From NCBI GenBank assembly GCA_017539765.1, contig JAFYCH010000100.1:1-17030 (forward strand): a stretch of DNA of 17,030 bases. The letters are read 5' to 3'. The stretch is from Clostridia bacterium. Lineage in GTDB: Bacteria > Bacillota > Clostridia > Christensenellales > UBA1242. Positions 1-7,129 of this stretch are shown piece after piece (within the stretch, counting starts at the first letter, position 1; each line of letters opens with the position of its first letter). A program made the position numbers and the translations under genes. The notes below the pieces were generated by a model. It was not told the origin of the DNA, did no database searches, and was given only the letters and a program-made list of their open reading frames with translations.

Positions 1-687
1 AAAAAAGAAGATTTTTTTAGCTATGGCATTTCGCCTTTTGCAGTGCTTAAGGCTTTCAATGAAGCATCAACAAATCATGCTGAACTTATTGGAGTAGGCT
101 TTGAAGATATGCTAAAAAAGAATTTGCTTTGGGTAAGCATGCGAATCAAATTTCAAATTCTGCAAATGCCAAAACCAGAGCAAGAACTTTTTGTCGTTAC
201 ATATCCAAGCGGAAAGAATATGCTTGAATACGACAGAGACTTTTTGATTGTTGACGCAGATGACAATTTGCTGATTAAGGGTATGAACAAGTTTTGTTTA
301 ATTAACAGTGAGACAAGAAGAGTTTCAAAACTTGCGGACATTGATGCACCTGTGCTTGACAATCAGCAGCCTTGTTTTGAAGGCAGATTTCTCAAAACCG
401 ATACTTTTGAACCAGAATATTTGGCAGATTATACCTATCAAATTTTGCCAGAAGATATTGACCTAAATGGCCATACCAACAACACTGTGTATGCAAAAGT
501 TGCACAAAAGCTTTTTGAAGACCAGACAAAAAAACTGCAATTTTTTCAAATTAATTTTTTCAAAGAAACCCTGCTTGGCAATCGTCTTGATGTCTACAAA
601 AAACATGGCACGGATAGTTTGGATATTGTCGGAAAAATTTGTGAGGGCGAAAATAGTTTTGGTTGTCATGTCGAATTTGAAAAATAA
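1..687 (+). CDS. Acyl-ACP thioesterase, C-terminal part (5' end outside window)
   Basis: The frame is open from base 1, so the gene begins upstream of the window; a GTG at 43 is only an internal codon. About 228 residues are visible. Near codons 150-162 is the sequence EDIDLNGHTNNTVYA, which matches the Asn/His catalytic loop (D-x-N-x-H-x-N-N-x-x-Y) of plant FatA/FatB and bacterial acyl-ACP thioesterases (hot-dog fold). These enzymes hydrolyse acyl-ACP to free fatty acid and ACP, setting chain length in the cytoplasm. The usual Val after His is Thr here. The gene ends at TAA 685-687, followed by an A-rich stretch with no clear hairpin terminator. The family call is firm; acyl specificity cannot be read. 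Confidence 0.82.
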   Translation, partial: KKEDFFSYGISPFAVLKAFNEASTNHAELIGVGFEDMLKKNLLWVSMRIKFQILQMPKPEQELFVVTYPSGKNMLEYDRDFLIVDADDNLLIKGMNKFCLINSETRRVSKLADIDAPVLDNQQPCFEGRFLKTDTFEPEYLADYTYQILPEDIDLNGHTNNTVYAKVAQKLFEDQTKKLQFFQINFFKETLLGNRLDVYKKHGTDSLDIVGKICEGENSFGCHVEFEK

Positions 688-751
688 AAACATAAAAAAA
701 TATATATAAAAATTATAAAAAACACAAAAAAACATCAAAAAATAGTAAAAA
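686..751. other. Helically phased A-tracts (predicted curved DNA)
   Basis: Seven runs of 5-7 adenines follow the thioesterase stop codon, centred near 688, 697, 710, 719, 729, 739 and 749, about one per helical turn. Phased A-tracts are known to bend DNA. The block lies about 95 bp upstream of the -10 box for the next gene. It could act as a curved upstream element or at the mRNA 3' end; the role is inference. Confidence 0.6.
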
Positions 752-843
752 TAAGCCATTTTTTAACAAAAATGTGCTTTTTTTGTATCAATAAATATTT
801 TTTAAATTATTTAAAAATAGGTATTCCTTTTTTTTGAATTGTG

Positions 844-852
844 TGATATAAT
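844..852 (+). promoter_or_regulatory. Extended -10 promoter for the 874 gene
   Basis: TGATATAAT at 844-852 is a full TATAAT hexamer with an extended TGn. The -35 region (about 824-829, TTCCTT) is poor, as expected when an extended -10 is used. Transcription would start near 859, and AAAGGTGG (861-868) lies at the very start of the mRNA. Confidence 0.6.
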
Positions 853-873
853 AAAAACATAAAGGTGGAAAAT

Positions 874-1581
874 ATGGAAAAAGACAAATTGCAATTATAT
901 CTTGAACAATTACAAAATGAAAGACAAAAAATCAGGAAAGAATTGCTAGTTGCAGTTGACATGACAGATTACAAAGAGAAAATTAGTGATTATAGTTATG
1001 AACAATTGCAAAAAGAGATACAAATAATCAGGGATAAACAAGTTTTAAACTATTATATTGTTAGTCTCCGTGACATTGAAGAAAAAAGATTAAATATTCA
1101 GAATTGCCCAGATGAGAAAGCTAGAATTTGTGCTCGTAAAACACTTGCTATATTGAATAAGTTTATTAACGACGAACTTAACAAATTCACAAAAGATTTT
1201 TCTCTTTCTTGGAAATATATTAATGATGAATTTATCAAAACAACAATGTGCCCAGACTATGTTTCTGATAAACCTAAAAAAATGACTATACCATTTGCTG
1301 ATAAACTTAATTCAAATGGCATTCGTGCATACCAAAAATATTTGATGATTATTGATCAAGCGCTTGGTTTTGGTAACGGCTTAGAAAAAGCAGTTCGTAT
1401 TGCAATTGATGTTGAGAGAGATTTGGACAAAGAACTTAACAGAGGAGAGTTTTATACAGATTTCTTTTTGGCAAGTGCAGTTAATACAATTTACAAAAAT
1501 CTTGCCAAAGAAAAATGTATTAGCAATAGAATAAAAGAACTTGGCAATGTTAAAAAGGAAGAGGAAATTCAAACTAAATAA
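874..1581 (+). CDS. Hypothetical protein, N-terminal coiled coil
   Basis: I do not recognise this 235-residue protein. The ATG at 874 is preferred over an in-frame GTG at 865, because that GTG lies inside the ribosome site AAAGGTGG (861-868), which is well spaced from the ATG. Residues 1-70 are rich in Glu, Lys, Gln and Leu and look like a coiled coil; the rest looks helical and soluble. There is no signal peptide or membrane segment. It has its own promoter and a strong terminator at 1593-1620, so it is a single-gene unit and not part of the zinc-ribbon operon that follows. The reading frame, ribosome site and terminator make it a real gene; function is unknown. Confidence 0.8.
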   Translation: MEKDKLQLYLEQLQNERQKIRKELLVAVDMTDYKEKISDYSYEQLQKEIQIIRDKQVLNYYIVSLRDIEEKRLNIQNCPDEKARICARKTLAILNKFINDELNKFTKDFSLSWKYINDEFIKTTMCPDYVSDKPKKMTIPFADKLNSNGIRAYQKYLMIIDQALGFGNGLEKAVRIAIDVERDLDKELNRGEFYTDFFLASAVNTIYKNLAKEKCISNRIKELGNVKKEEEIQTK

Positions 1582-1592
1582 AAAACAAAAAG

Positions 1593-1620
1593 TCATTAGT
1601 GTATACTAATGATTTTTTTA
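1593..1620 (+). terminator. Rho-independent terminator
   Basis: TCATTAGT (1593-1600) pairs perfectly with ACTAATGA (1605-1612) around a GTAT loop, followed by a T-run. It ends the 874-1581 transcript. Confidence 0.88.
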
Positions 1621-1633
1621 TTGCTTATTTAAT

Positions 1634-1662
1634 TTGACAATATTTTTGCATTTTTATATACT
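1634..1662 (+). promoter_or_regulatory. Sigma-A-type promoter of the SPFH/zinc-ribbon operon
   Basis: TTGACA (1634-1639), a 17-bp spacer and TATACT (1657-1662) form a near-consensus promoter. The ribosome site AAGGAG (1669-1674) follows within a few bases of the predicted start, giving a very short leader. Both hexamers, the spacing and the flanking ATA/TA match the promoter at 9794-9822. Confidence 0.85.
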
Positions 1663-1679
1663 TTAAATAAGGAGTTATT

Positions 1680-2753
1680 ATGGGATTATTAAATTTATTT
1701 AACAAAAGACAATTACTGAAAGTAATTGAGTGGGAAGATAACTCAAAAAACACTTTGGTTTATAGATACCCACTTACAGACAGAGACGAAATTATGAATA
1801 GCAGTACTTTGGTTGTAAGACCAAGTCAAGTTGCACTCTTTATTCACAAAGGAGAAATTGCAGATATTTTTGCACCAGGCACTTACAAGCTTGCAACAGA
1901 AAACATTCCAATCATCACAAGATTGTTTGCTTTGCCAACAGGTGGCAACAGCCCAATCAAGGCAGAAATTTACTATGTAAATACAAAACAATTTACTGCA
2001 AACAAATGGGGTACACAAAACCCAATTATGATGCGTGATGCAGATTTTGGTAACGTAAGACTTCGTGGCTACGGAATATATTCGTTCAAAGTTGACGATG
2101 CAAAACTCTTTATGAAAGAGATGTTTGGTACAAACCAAATTTATACTTTAAATGATGTTACAGAATATTTAAAGCCACTCATTATTGAAGGTGTAACAGA
2201 TGCAATTGCTGAAAGCAAAATTTCAGCACTTGACCTTGCTGCAAACTACAAAGAGTTTGGTGAAAAAGTTACAGAATGTGCACAAGCACAATTTGCAAAA
2301 GTAGGTTTGAAAATTACAAATTGTGTAATCGAAAATCTTAGTTTACCAGAAGAAGTTGAAAAAGCTCTTGACGAAAGAACAAAACTTGGAGTTTTGGAAG
2401 ACAAGATGGGCACATATACTCAAATGAAGGCTGCAAATGCAATGGAAGATGCTGCAAAGAACACATCTGGTGGCAACTTGGCTGGTCTTGGAATAGGTCT
2501 TGGTGCAGGTGGTGCAATTGGCAATATGTTTGCAAACAACCTTACAACAACAAACGTTCCAAAGGTAGAAAATCAAAGCAAACCAACTGCTGCGGGTAAA
2601 AAATGTAGCAATTGCGGACATGCAATGCATGCTGGTGCAAAATTCTGTCCAGAGTGTGGAGCAAAGCAAGAAGCAAAATTCTGTTCAAATTGTGGACACA
2701 AGCTTCAAGAAAATGCTAAGTTCTGTCCGGAATGTGGAAATAAAGTTGAGTAA
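1680..2753 (+). CDS. SPFH/band-7 domain protein with two C-terminal zinc ribbons (YdjI-like)
   Basis: This 357-residue protein starts at ATG 1680 behind AAGGAG. Residues from about 20 to 245 look like the SPFH (stomatin/prohibitin/flotillin, band 7) domain of the YdjI or 'virion core protein-like' family, including the WGTQNPIMMRD and FGNVRLRGYGIYSF segments. A Gly/Ala-rich linker (about 262-283) follows. Two CxxC...CxxC zinc ribbons close the protein, at C309/C312/C323/C326 and C335/C338/C349/C352. SPFH proteins oligomerise on membranes as scaffolds; in Bacillus, YdjI acts with YdjG and YdjH in envelope stress. It is the first gene of an operon and sits only 2 nt from the next. No PspA gene lies alongside. 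Domain call strong, role inferred by analogy. Confidence 0.88.
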   Translation: MGLLNLFNKRQLLKVIEWEDNSKNTLVYRYPLTDRDEIMNSSTLVVRPSQVALFIHKGEIADIFAPGTYKLATENIPIITRLFALPTGGNSPIKAEIYYVNTKQFTANKWGTQNPIMMRDADFGNVRLRGYGIYSFKVDDAKLFMKEMFGTNQIYTLNDVTEYLKPLIIEGVTDAIAESKISALDLAANYKEFGEKVTECAQAQFAKVGLKITNCVIENLSLPEEVEKALDERTKLGVLEDKMGTYTQMKAANAMEDAAKNTSGGNLAGLGIGLGAGGAIGNMFANNLTTTNVPKVENQSKPTAAGKKCSNCGHAMHAGAKFCPECGAKQEAKFCSNCGHKLQENAKFCPECGNKVE

Positions 2754-2755
2754 TT

Positions 2756-3829
2756 ATGGAAGAAAAAAAAGTTTTAAGTATGCAAAACAAATGTGCTGGA
2801 TGTGGAGCCAATCTGGTTTTTAATCCAAAGTCACAAGATTTGTTTTGTGATAAGTGTGAAGCACATTATCAAATAGAAAACGATGGGCAAATTGTTCTGC
2901 ACGACCTTACACAAAGTGTTCAAAAGGATAAAAAGTATGATGATTTTGTAAGTCAAAACAAAATGTTTAAGTGTCCAAATTGTGGTGCAAGCGTAATGCT
3001 TAATCAATTTGAAATTTCAAAAAAATGTCCATATTGTGAAGCAGGCTTAGTTATTGAAGAAGATAATTTTCCTGGAATTAAGCCAGACGCAGTTATTCCA
3101 TTTCAGTTTAACAAAGAAGATGCGGCAAAAAATTTTGTAAATGGAGTAAAAAAGAAATTTTTTGTTCCAAACAAATTTAAAAAAAATATGCCTGCAAGTG
3201 ACATAAACGGAATATATATTCCTGCTTTTGGATATTCTGCCAAGACAACAAGTGTTTACGATGGCGAATTGTATGAAGAGCACGAAACAAAAGATGCCGA
3301 TGGCAATAGTACAACTGAAAGGACATATTTCAAGGTTTCTGGCACGCACAGTGCAGAGTTTAATGATGTGATGGTAGAAAGTAGTTCAAAAATCACTCAG
3401 GCCGAAATAAATGGTTTTTTGCCATATAAAACAACTGGCAGAAAGAATTATTCTAACCAATACATTTTGGGATATAGTGTAGAGCACTATAATCAAACTG
3501 TGCAGGAGTGTGTTCCAACATACAAATCAATTGTCACAAAGTCCATCAGGGCGCAGATACTTAGAAAGTATGAGTATAATGGTGTAAACTATTTAAATGT
3601 TAGCACAGAGTATAATGACGAAAAGTATTTGTATTATCTTATACCAGTTTATAAATTTGAGTATGAGTACAAAAAAAAGAAATACATAACATACATGAAT
3701 GGTCAAACAGGCAGGGTGGATAACAATGTCCCAAAGTCTGGTCTCAAAATTGCATTTGCCATTTTGTTGCCATTATTGATTGTTTTGATTCCTATAATCA
3801 TTGGCATCATCTTGGGTGCAGGAGATTAG
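2756..3829 (+). CDS. TFIIB-type zinc-ribbon membrane protein (YdjG-like)
   Basis: The protein has 357 residues. Two N-terminal zinc ribbons are visible, C13/C16/C31/C34 and C73/C76/C91/C94, followed by a large soluble domain. A single C-terminal membrane helix (about 329-353) ends in a few polar residues, so the zinc ribbons are most likely cytoplasmic on a tail-anchored protein. The family is annotated as TFIIB-type zinc ribbon, as in Bacillus YdjG, despite the lack of a known transcription role. ATG 2756 lies 2 nt after the SPFH stop with a weak ribosome site, which suggests translational coupling; a later Met at 2780 would trim eight residues but keep both ribbons. It probably forms a membrane complex with the SPFH neighbour. 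Confidence 0.85.
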   Translation: MEEKKVLSMQNKCAGCGANLVFNPKSQDLFCDKCEAHYQIENDGQIVLHDLTQSVQKDKKYDDFVSQNKMFKCPNCGASVMLNQFEISKKCPYCEAGLVIEEDNFPGIKPDAVIPFQFNKEDAAKNFVNGVKKKFFVPNKFKKNMPASDINGIYIPAFGYSAKTTSVYDGELYEEHETKDADGNSTTERTYFKVSGTHSAEFNDVMVESSSKITQAEINGFLPYKTTGRKNYSNQYILGYSVEHYNQTVQECVPTYKSIVTKSIRAQILRKYEYNGVNYLNVSTEYNDEKYLYYLIPVYKFEYEYKKKKYITYMNGQTGRVDNNVPKSGLKIAFAILLPLLIVLIPIIIGIILGAGD

Positions 3830-3864
3830 TTCTAAAATAATTTATATATAAAAGGAGAAATATT

Positions 3865-4236
3865 ATGAACAGTATTCAAAAACAAAAAGGATTACTTATT
3901 GGTCTTGGAATAGGACTTATAGTTATTGCAGTTTTGCTTGCATCTTTTGGTGGTTACTTAACCGCTAGGGGTGCGGTAGATTTAGGCTCTGCAGCAGGCA
4001 TTGTTAAACTTGTGTTTGGAATTTTGATGTTAGTTGGTTTCTTCCCAGCAATTATGGGTGGAATAAAATTTATTTGGGTTGGCTATTCTTTGGTCGCAAC
4101 AATGGGTAGCATCAAGCAAGGCAACATTGCAAAAGATGGTGGCACAGTAAACATGAAAAAATGTGACAAATGTGGCACAGAGCTTAAAGATGGTCAAACA
4201 GAATGTCCAGAATGTGGAAAAAAGTTTGAGGCATAA
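3865..4236 (+). CDS. Small membrane protein with C-terminal zinc ribbon
   Basis: This 123-residue protein begins at ATG 3865 after AAGGAG (3852-3857). It has two hydrophobic stretches, about residues 9-31 and 44-80, the latter possibly two helices. A single zinc ribbon follows (C100/C103/C114/C117, KCDKCG...CPECG). It is third in the operon, 35 nt after the previous stop, and is followed by a strong terminator. Like its two neighbours it pairs a membrane or scaffold part with a zinc ribbon. I do not recognise a named family. It occupies the place where Bacillus has YdjH, but I see no TPM domain, so it is not an obvious YdjH. Probably a further subunit of the same assembly. Confidence 0.82.
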   Translation: MNSIQKQKGLLIGLGIGLIVIAVLLASFGGYLTARGAVDLGSAAGIVKLVFGILMLVGFFPAIMGGIKFIWVGYSLVATMGSIKQGNIAKDGGTVNMKKCDKCGTELKDGQTECPECGKKFEA

Positions 4237-4256
4237 ATCAAAAATTAATAATAATT

Positions 4257-4290
4257 AAAAACTAGTTATGTAACAGTAATTAGTTTTTTT
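4257..4290 (+). terminator. Rho-independent terminator of the zinc-ribbon operon
   Basis: AAAAACTAGTTA (4257-4268) pairs with TAATTAGTTTTT (4277-4288), with one G-U pair and an 8-nt loop, and runs into further T residues. Confidence 0.8.
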
Positions 4291-4348
4291 TACGTAAAAA
4301 ATAATAATATTTTTTTTATTGCACACCATATTGATAGGGAGGAGAAGT

Positions 4349-4561
4349 ATGATTATAGCAAATATAATTGCACTTATCGTTGTGGCAATTGGTTGCATCA
4401 ACTGGGGTCTTGTCGGAATTGCTGGCTGGAACTTGGTGACTGCAATTTTTGGTGCAACAGTTGGTGCTACCATAGTTTATATTCTTGTTTTAATCTCAAT
4501 CATCTGGCTTCTTATTGACCTGTTTTTGGAACGTGGAAGAATCAGCTTTAGAAGAGATTAA
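4349..4561 (+). CDS. DUF378 family membrane protein
   Basis: The protein has 70 residues from ATG 4349, chosen because AGGGAGGAG (4336-4344) sits directly upstream; an upstream in-frame TTG at 4319 has no such site. Two membrane helices are clear, about residues 3-22 and 42-60. The motif INWGLVGIAGWNLV between them is the hallmark of DUF378 (YuzA-like), a family of short two-helix membrane proteins of unknown function. It lies between a terminator at 4257-4290 and a bidirectional one at 4562-4592, so it is a single-gene unit, although I could not place its promoter with confidence. Confidence 0.85.
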   Translation: MIIANIIALIVVAIGCINWGLVGIAGWNLVTAIFGATVGATIVYILVLISIIWLLIDLFLERGRISFRRD

Positions 4562-4592
4562 AAAAAGACCTATGAAAAACATAGGTTTTTTT
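4562..4592. terminator. Bidirectional terminator between convergent genes
   Basis: ACCTATG (4568-4574) pairs with CATAGGT (4580-4586) around an A5 loop. A-runs on the left and T-runs on the right extend the stem, giving a U-tract on both strands. It serves the DUF378 gene (+) and the CrtO-like gene (-). Confidence 0.85.
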
Positions 4593-4602
4593 GTATTAAT
4601 TA

Positions 4603-5181
4603 TTAAATATTTGCAAGTTGTTCTTCCTTTTCTGATTCTCTTTCAAATCTTTCAAGTGCCTTTTTGAGTCGTGGTCTGTTGTATCTTTGAATCCAGATAG
4701 AAATCAAATTAAATATAGTCCAAACAAAGAGTATCGGAAGAGTATATCTCAAAAGAAATTTTTTTGGCAAAAACAGTGCAGTAATAAAACCAAAAAGTAT
4801 GTCAATGGCATGCATAAGTTCGCCGCGTCTGGTTTCGCTTATAAAGTGTTCTATATATTCTTTGTCAACCTTGTCTTTTGTTTTTGATATATCATCAATT
4901 TTCAAAAATTGAGGTACTTTGTTTTTCCATTTTTTTATTTTTATTCTTTCATAAAACTTTCTTTCGAATTTTCTTTCGCCAAAAATCTTATTATTTTCGC
5001 TATACCATTTTTTTGGAAAAAATTTATCTAAAAAGGTAAACAGTATAGAAGGAACTACAATTGTAAATAAACAAATAAAAAATTCAAGTATTACACCCAT
5101 TCTGAAATCAAATACTAAATTTATTGATATAACTGCAACAATGGAAAATATAACCATAAACCAATAGAAAAATGTTTTCAT
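4603..5181 (-). CDS. CrtO-family membrane acyltransferase (glycosyl-diaponeurosporenoate acyltransferase-like)
   Basis: The protein has 192 residues. It matches the remembered pattern of Staphylococcus CrtO, which acylates the sugar of a carotenoid in staphyloxanthin synthesis: a FGERKFERKFYE...KKWKNKVPQ block (about 67-91), ETRRGELMH (E121, H124) and QRYNRPRL (165-172) before a charged tail. Two N-terminal helices (about 3-24 and 28-50) and two later ones (about 126-138, 147-164) place it in the membrane. No carotenoid gene is present nearby; instead a GT4 glycosyltransferase lies divergently next door, so the acceptor may be another glycolipid. The ATG has no ribosome site: TATAAT ends 6 nt before it, predicting a leaderless mRNA. 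Family call good, substrate unknown. Confidence 0.8.
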   Translation of the reverse strand: MKTFFYWFMVIFSIVAVISINLVFDFRMGVILEFFICLFTIVVPSILFTFLDKFFPKKWYSENNKIFGERKFERKFYERIKIKKWKNKVPQFLKIDDISKTKDKVDKEYIEHFISETRRGELMHAIDILFGFITALFLPKKFLLRYTLPILFVWTIFNLISIWIQRYNRPRLKKALERFERESEKEEQLANI

Positions 5182-5187
5182 GTTTTA

Positions 5188-5216
5188 ATTATATATGATA
5201 TAATTAAACTTGTCAA
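5188..5216 (-). promoter_or_regulatory. Consensus promoter of the CrtO-like gene, predicted leaderless
   Basis: On the minus strand TTGACA (5216-5211), a 17-bp spacer and TATAAT (5193-5188) match consensus exactly. Only 6 nt separate the -10 box from the ATG at 5181, so transcription should begin at or just before the start codon. The spacer overlaps the -10 of the divergent plus-strand promoter. Confidence 0.85.
5196..5204 (+). promoter_or_regulatory. Extended -10 promoter of the GT4 gene
   Basis: TGATATAAT at 5196-5204 is a full extended -10. TTTTCA (5175-5180) is a possible weak -35. It overlaps the divergent minus-strand promoter, so the two probably exclude each other. The predicted leader is about 50 nt. 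Confidence 0.65.
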
Positions 5217-5260
5217 ATTTAAAAGACAGAAGAAAGTTAAAAATACATATAGGAGATAAA

Positions 5261-6394
5261 ATGAATATAACGGTAGTTTGTGATGTTTTGGGAGAAGAAA
5301 CAAATGGTACGACGCTTGCAGCAATGAATTTGATTAGATTCTTACAGAGTCAAAAACATAATGTTAAAATACTTTGTGCTGATGTTACTAAAAAGGGAAT
5401 AAGCAATTATTATGTTGTTCCAACTTTAAGCCTATGGCCATTTGATAAAATTGTAGAAAAGAATAATGTTGTTTTAGCAAAGCCAAAAGATGATATTATA
5501 GAAGAAGCACTAGAAGGTGCAGATCATGTGCATATTATGCTTCCTTTTGCTTTAGGGAGAAGAACACTTAAACTTGCAAAGCAAAAAGGATTGCCAGTTT
5601 CTGCGGGCTTTCATGCTCAGGCGGAAAACTTGTCTTGCCATGTAAGGTTGCAGAATGACAGGGTGGTTAACAAACTTATTTACAAAAATTTTTATAATCA
5701 TTTTTACAAATATGTTGACGCAATACATTATCCAACACAGTTTATAAGGGACGATTTTGAAAAGAAACTTAAAATCAAAACCAATGGCTATGTTATTTCA
5801 AATGGTGTCAATGACTACATTTCAAAAAAGCAAGTTGAAAAGCCAGAAGAGCTTAAGGATAAGTTTGTTATTCTGTCGACAGGGAGATATAGTGTAGAAA
5901 AGGCTCAATGGCAACTTATCGAAGCAATTAAATATTCAAAATATAAAGATAGAATCAAGTTAATTTTAGCAGGACAAGGTCCGCTAGAAAAGAAGTTTAT
6001 ACGTCTTGCAAAAAGAATGAAAGTAGATACTTTTTTTGGAGTGTACGAACGCAGTGAAATGGTAAATGTTATAAATTATTGTGATTTGTACGTTCACGCT
6101 GCGAAATATGAGCTTGAAGGTATAGCATGCTTAGAAGCAATTAGTTGTGGTAAAATGGTATTGGTTTGTGACAGCAAAAATAGTGCAACACCAAATTTTG
6201 TTATTGATGACAAATGCAAGTTTAAGCCGAATAAGCCAAAAGAGCTTGCAAAGGTAATTGACTATTGGATAGAGCACAAAGAAGAAAGGAAAAAATACGA
6301 GGATTTATATTTACAAAAAGCTTCTGAATTTAATCAACATGAATGTATGAAAAAAATGGAACAAATGATGTTTGATTTACAACAAAAAAGGTGA
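5261..6394 (+). CDS. GT4-family glycosyltransferase
   Basis: The start is ATG 5261, behind AGGAGA (5251-5256); an upstream in-frame start at 5210 lies within the promoter region and is rejected. The 377-residue product has the two-Rossmann (GT-B) layout. The N-terminal half has NGTTLAAMNLIRFL, typical of an acceptor-side loop, and then GFHAQAEN. The C-terminal half has ILSTGRYSVEKAQWQLIEA, LILAGQGPLE and the EX7E motif (E284...E292 in ELEGIACLE), which binds the nucleotide-sugar donor. There is no membrane helix, so it is a cytosolic or membrane-associated enzyme. Close relatives often transfer hexose to diacylglycerol, but the acceptor cannot be read here. It is divergent from a CrtO-like acyltransferase, suggesting a glycolipid role. 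Confidence 0.87.
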   Translation: MNITVVCDVLGEETNGTTLAAMNLIRFLQSQKHNVKILCADVTKKGISNYYVVPTLSLWPFDKIVEKNNVVLAKPKDDIIEEALEGADHVHIMLPFALGRRTLKLAKQKGLPVSAGFHAQAENLSCHVRLQNDRVVNKLIYKNFYNHFYKYVDAIHYPTQFIRDDFEKKLKIKTNGYVISNGVNDYISKKQVEKPEELKDKFVILSTGRYSVEKAQWQLIEAIKYSKYKDRIKLILAGQGPLEKKFIRLAKRMKVDTFFGVYERSEMVNVINYCDLYVHAAKYELEGIACLEAISCGKMVLVCDSKNSATPNFVIDDKCKFKPNKPKELAKVIDYWIEHKEERKKYEDLYLQKASEFNQHECMKKMEQMMFDLQQKR

Positions 6395-6414
6395 ACAATT
6401 AAGTTCACCTTTTT
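6385..6414. terminator. Bidirectional terminator overlapping a stop codon
   Basis: A perfect 12-bp stem, AAAAAGGTGAAC (6385-6396) with GTTCACCTTTTT (6403-6414), closes a 6-nt loop. The TGA stop of the GT4 gene (6392-6394) lies inside the left arm. The A/T flanks give U-tracts on both strands, serving GT4 (+) and the DUF975 gene (-). Confidence 0.88.
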
Positions 6415-6428
6415 GATATCTAATTTTT

Positions 6429-7061
6429 TTAGAAATCTGTTTTAAGGTTTTCATAAAACAGTGCTTTTTTTGTCATAATTAGTGGAGCAATCCAAACAAA
6501 TCCGATTCCTACAGAAATAAGTATTAAAAGGAACCAATGTGTATTGCAAAGCAAGAACTTTAAATATCTGCCGTAGTTTTGTTTCATTATGTGTTGACTT
6601 TCTTTGAGTGCGTTTTCGCTATCAACATCTTTGTCTATCATAAGGAATGTTGCCATGCTGTATCCAATTGATTTAACAACAAATGGAACAACAAGAAGGA
6701 TGAGCCAAAAGAGTCCTAAAAAGAATTTTTTAATACTGACTCTTATAATTCTTCCCATTTTTTTTGAAAAGCCCGCAAACAGAAGATTTGTTTTAGGATT
6801 TTCTTGTAATGCGAGTTTGTGACAAAATGCAGAGAAACCGTAACTAAATATTGCAATAAACATCATTGAGATAAGTGAAATTGGAATGGCTAGCCACCAT
6901 TTAACAAATATTCCGACAAGTACTGGTATGGCAATATAAATTACGCACAAAACCATATACAACGCCGTTGTCTTTGCGGCATCTTTCCAACTGCCACGCA
7001 TACAATCTGCTGCATCAATATTTATTTGTTTATTAGAAACATAATAGTCATAATTTGTCAT
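6429..7061 (-). CDS. DUF975 family integral membrane protein
   Basis: The protein has 210 residues. Several hydrophobic helices run at about 32-54, 57-80, 112-131 and 174-198, with an additional amphipathic region at about 133-145. The segment DSENALKESQHIMKQNYGRYLKFLL (about 148-171) is characteristic of the DUF975 family (regular A-x-x-x-S-x-x-M repeats before the last helices); function is unknown. The ribosome site AGGAG lies about 12 nt before the ATG, a longer gap than elsewhere here, on a very short leader (about 20 nt) given the -10 at 7086-7091. It ends at the bidirectional terminator 6385-6414. The radical SAM gene upstream has no clear terminator, so read-through is possible. Confidence 0.82.
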   Translation of the reverse strand: MTNYDYYVSNKQINIDAADCMRGSWKDAAKTTALYMVLCVIYIAIPVLVGIFVKWWLAIPISLISMMFIAIFSYGFSAFCHKLALQENPKTNLLFAGFSKKMGRIIRVSIKKFFLGLFWLILLVVPFVVKSIGYSMATFLMIDKDVDSENALKESQHIMKQNYGRYLKFLLCNTHWFLLILISVGIGFVWIAPLIMTKKALFYENLKTDF

Positions 7062-7085
7062 AATAACTAATAACTCCTACAAATA

Positions 7086-7114
7086 ATTTTATCACACATA
7101 AAAATGTTTGGCAA
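7086..7114 (-). promoter_or_regulatory. Promoter of the DUF975 gene
   Basis: On the minus strand TTGCCA (7114-7109), 17 bp and TAAAAT (7091-7086), with the extended TGA just before the -10. The predicted start leaves a leader of about 20 nt with AGGAG near its 5' end. Confidence 0.75.
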
Positions 7115-7129
7115 ACGATAAGTATACAT

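Noticed and set aside
463..759. Minus-strand frame rich in Phe and Tyr
   Set aside because: Antisense of the thioesterase and of A-tracts; composition is simply the complement of poly-A.
865..873. GTG start for the 874 gene
   Set aside because: It lies within the AAAGGTGG ribosome site that serves ATG 874.
7105..7120. GTTTGCCAAAC hairpin after the radical SAM gene
   Set aside because: Only a 4-bp stem is possible and it coincides with the -35 of the DUF975 promoter; not a credible terminator.
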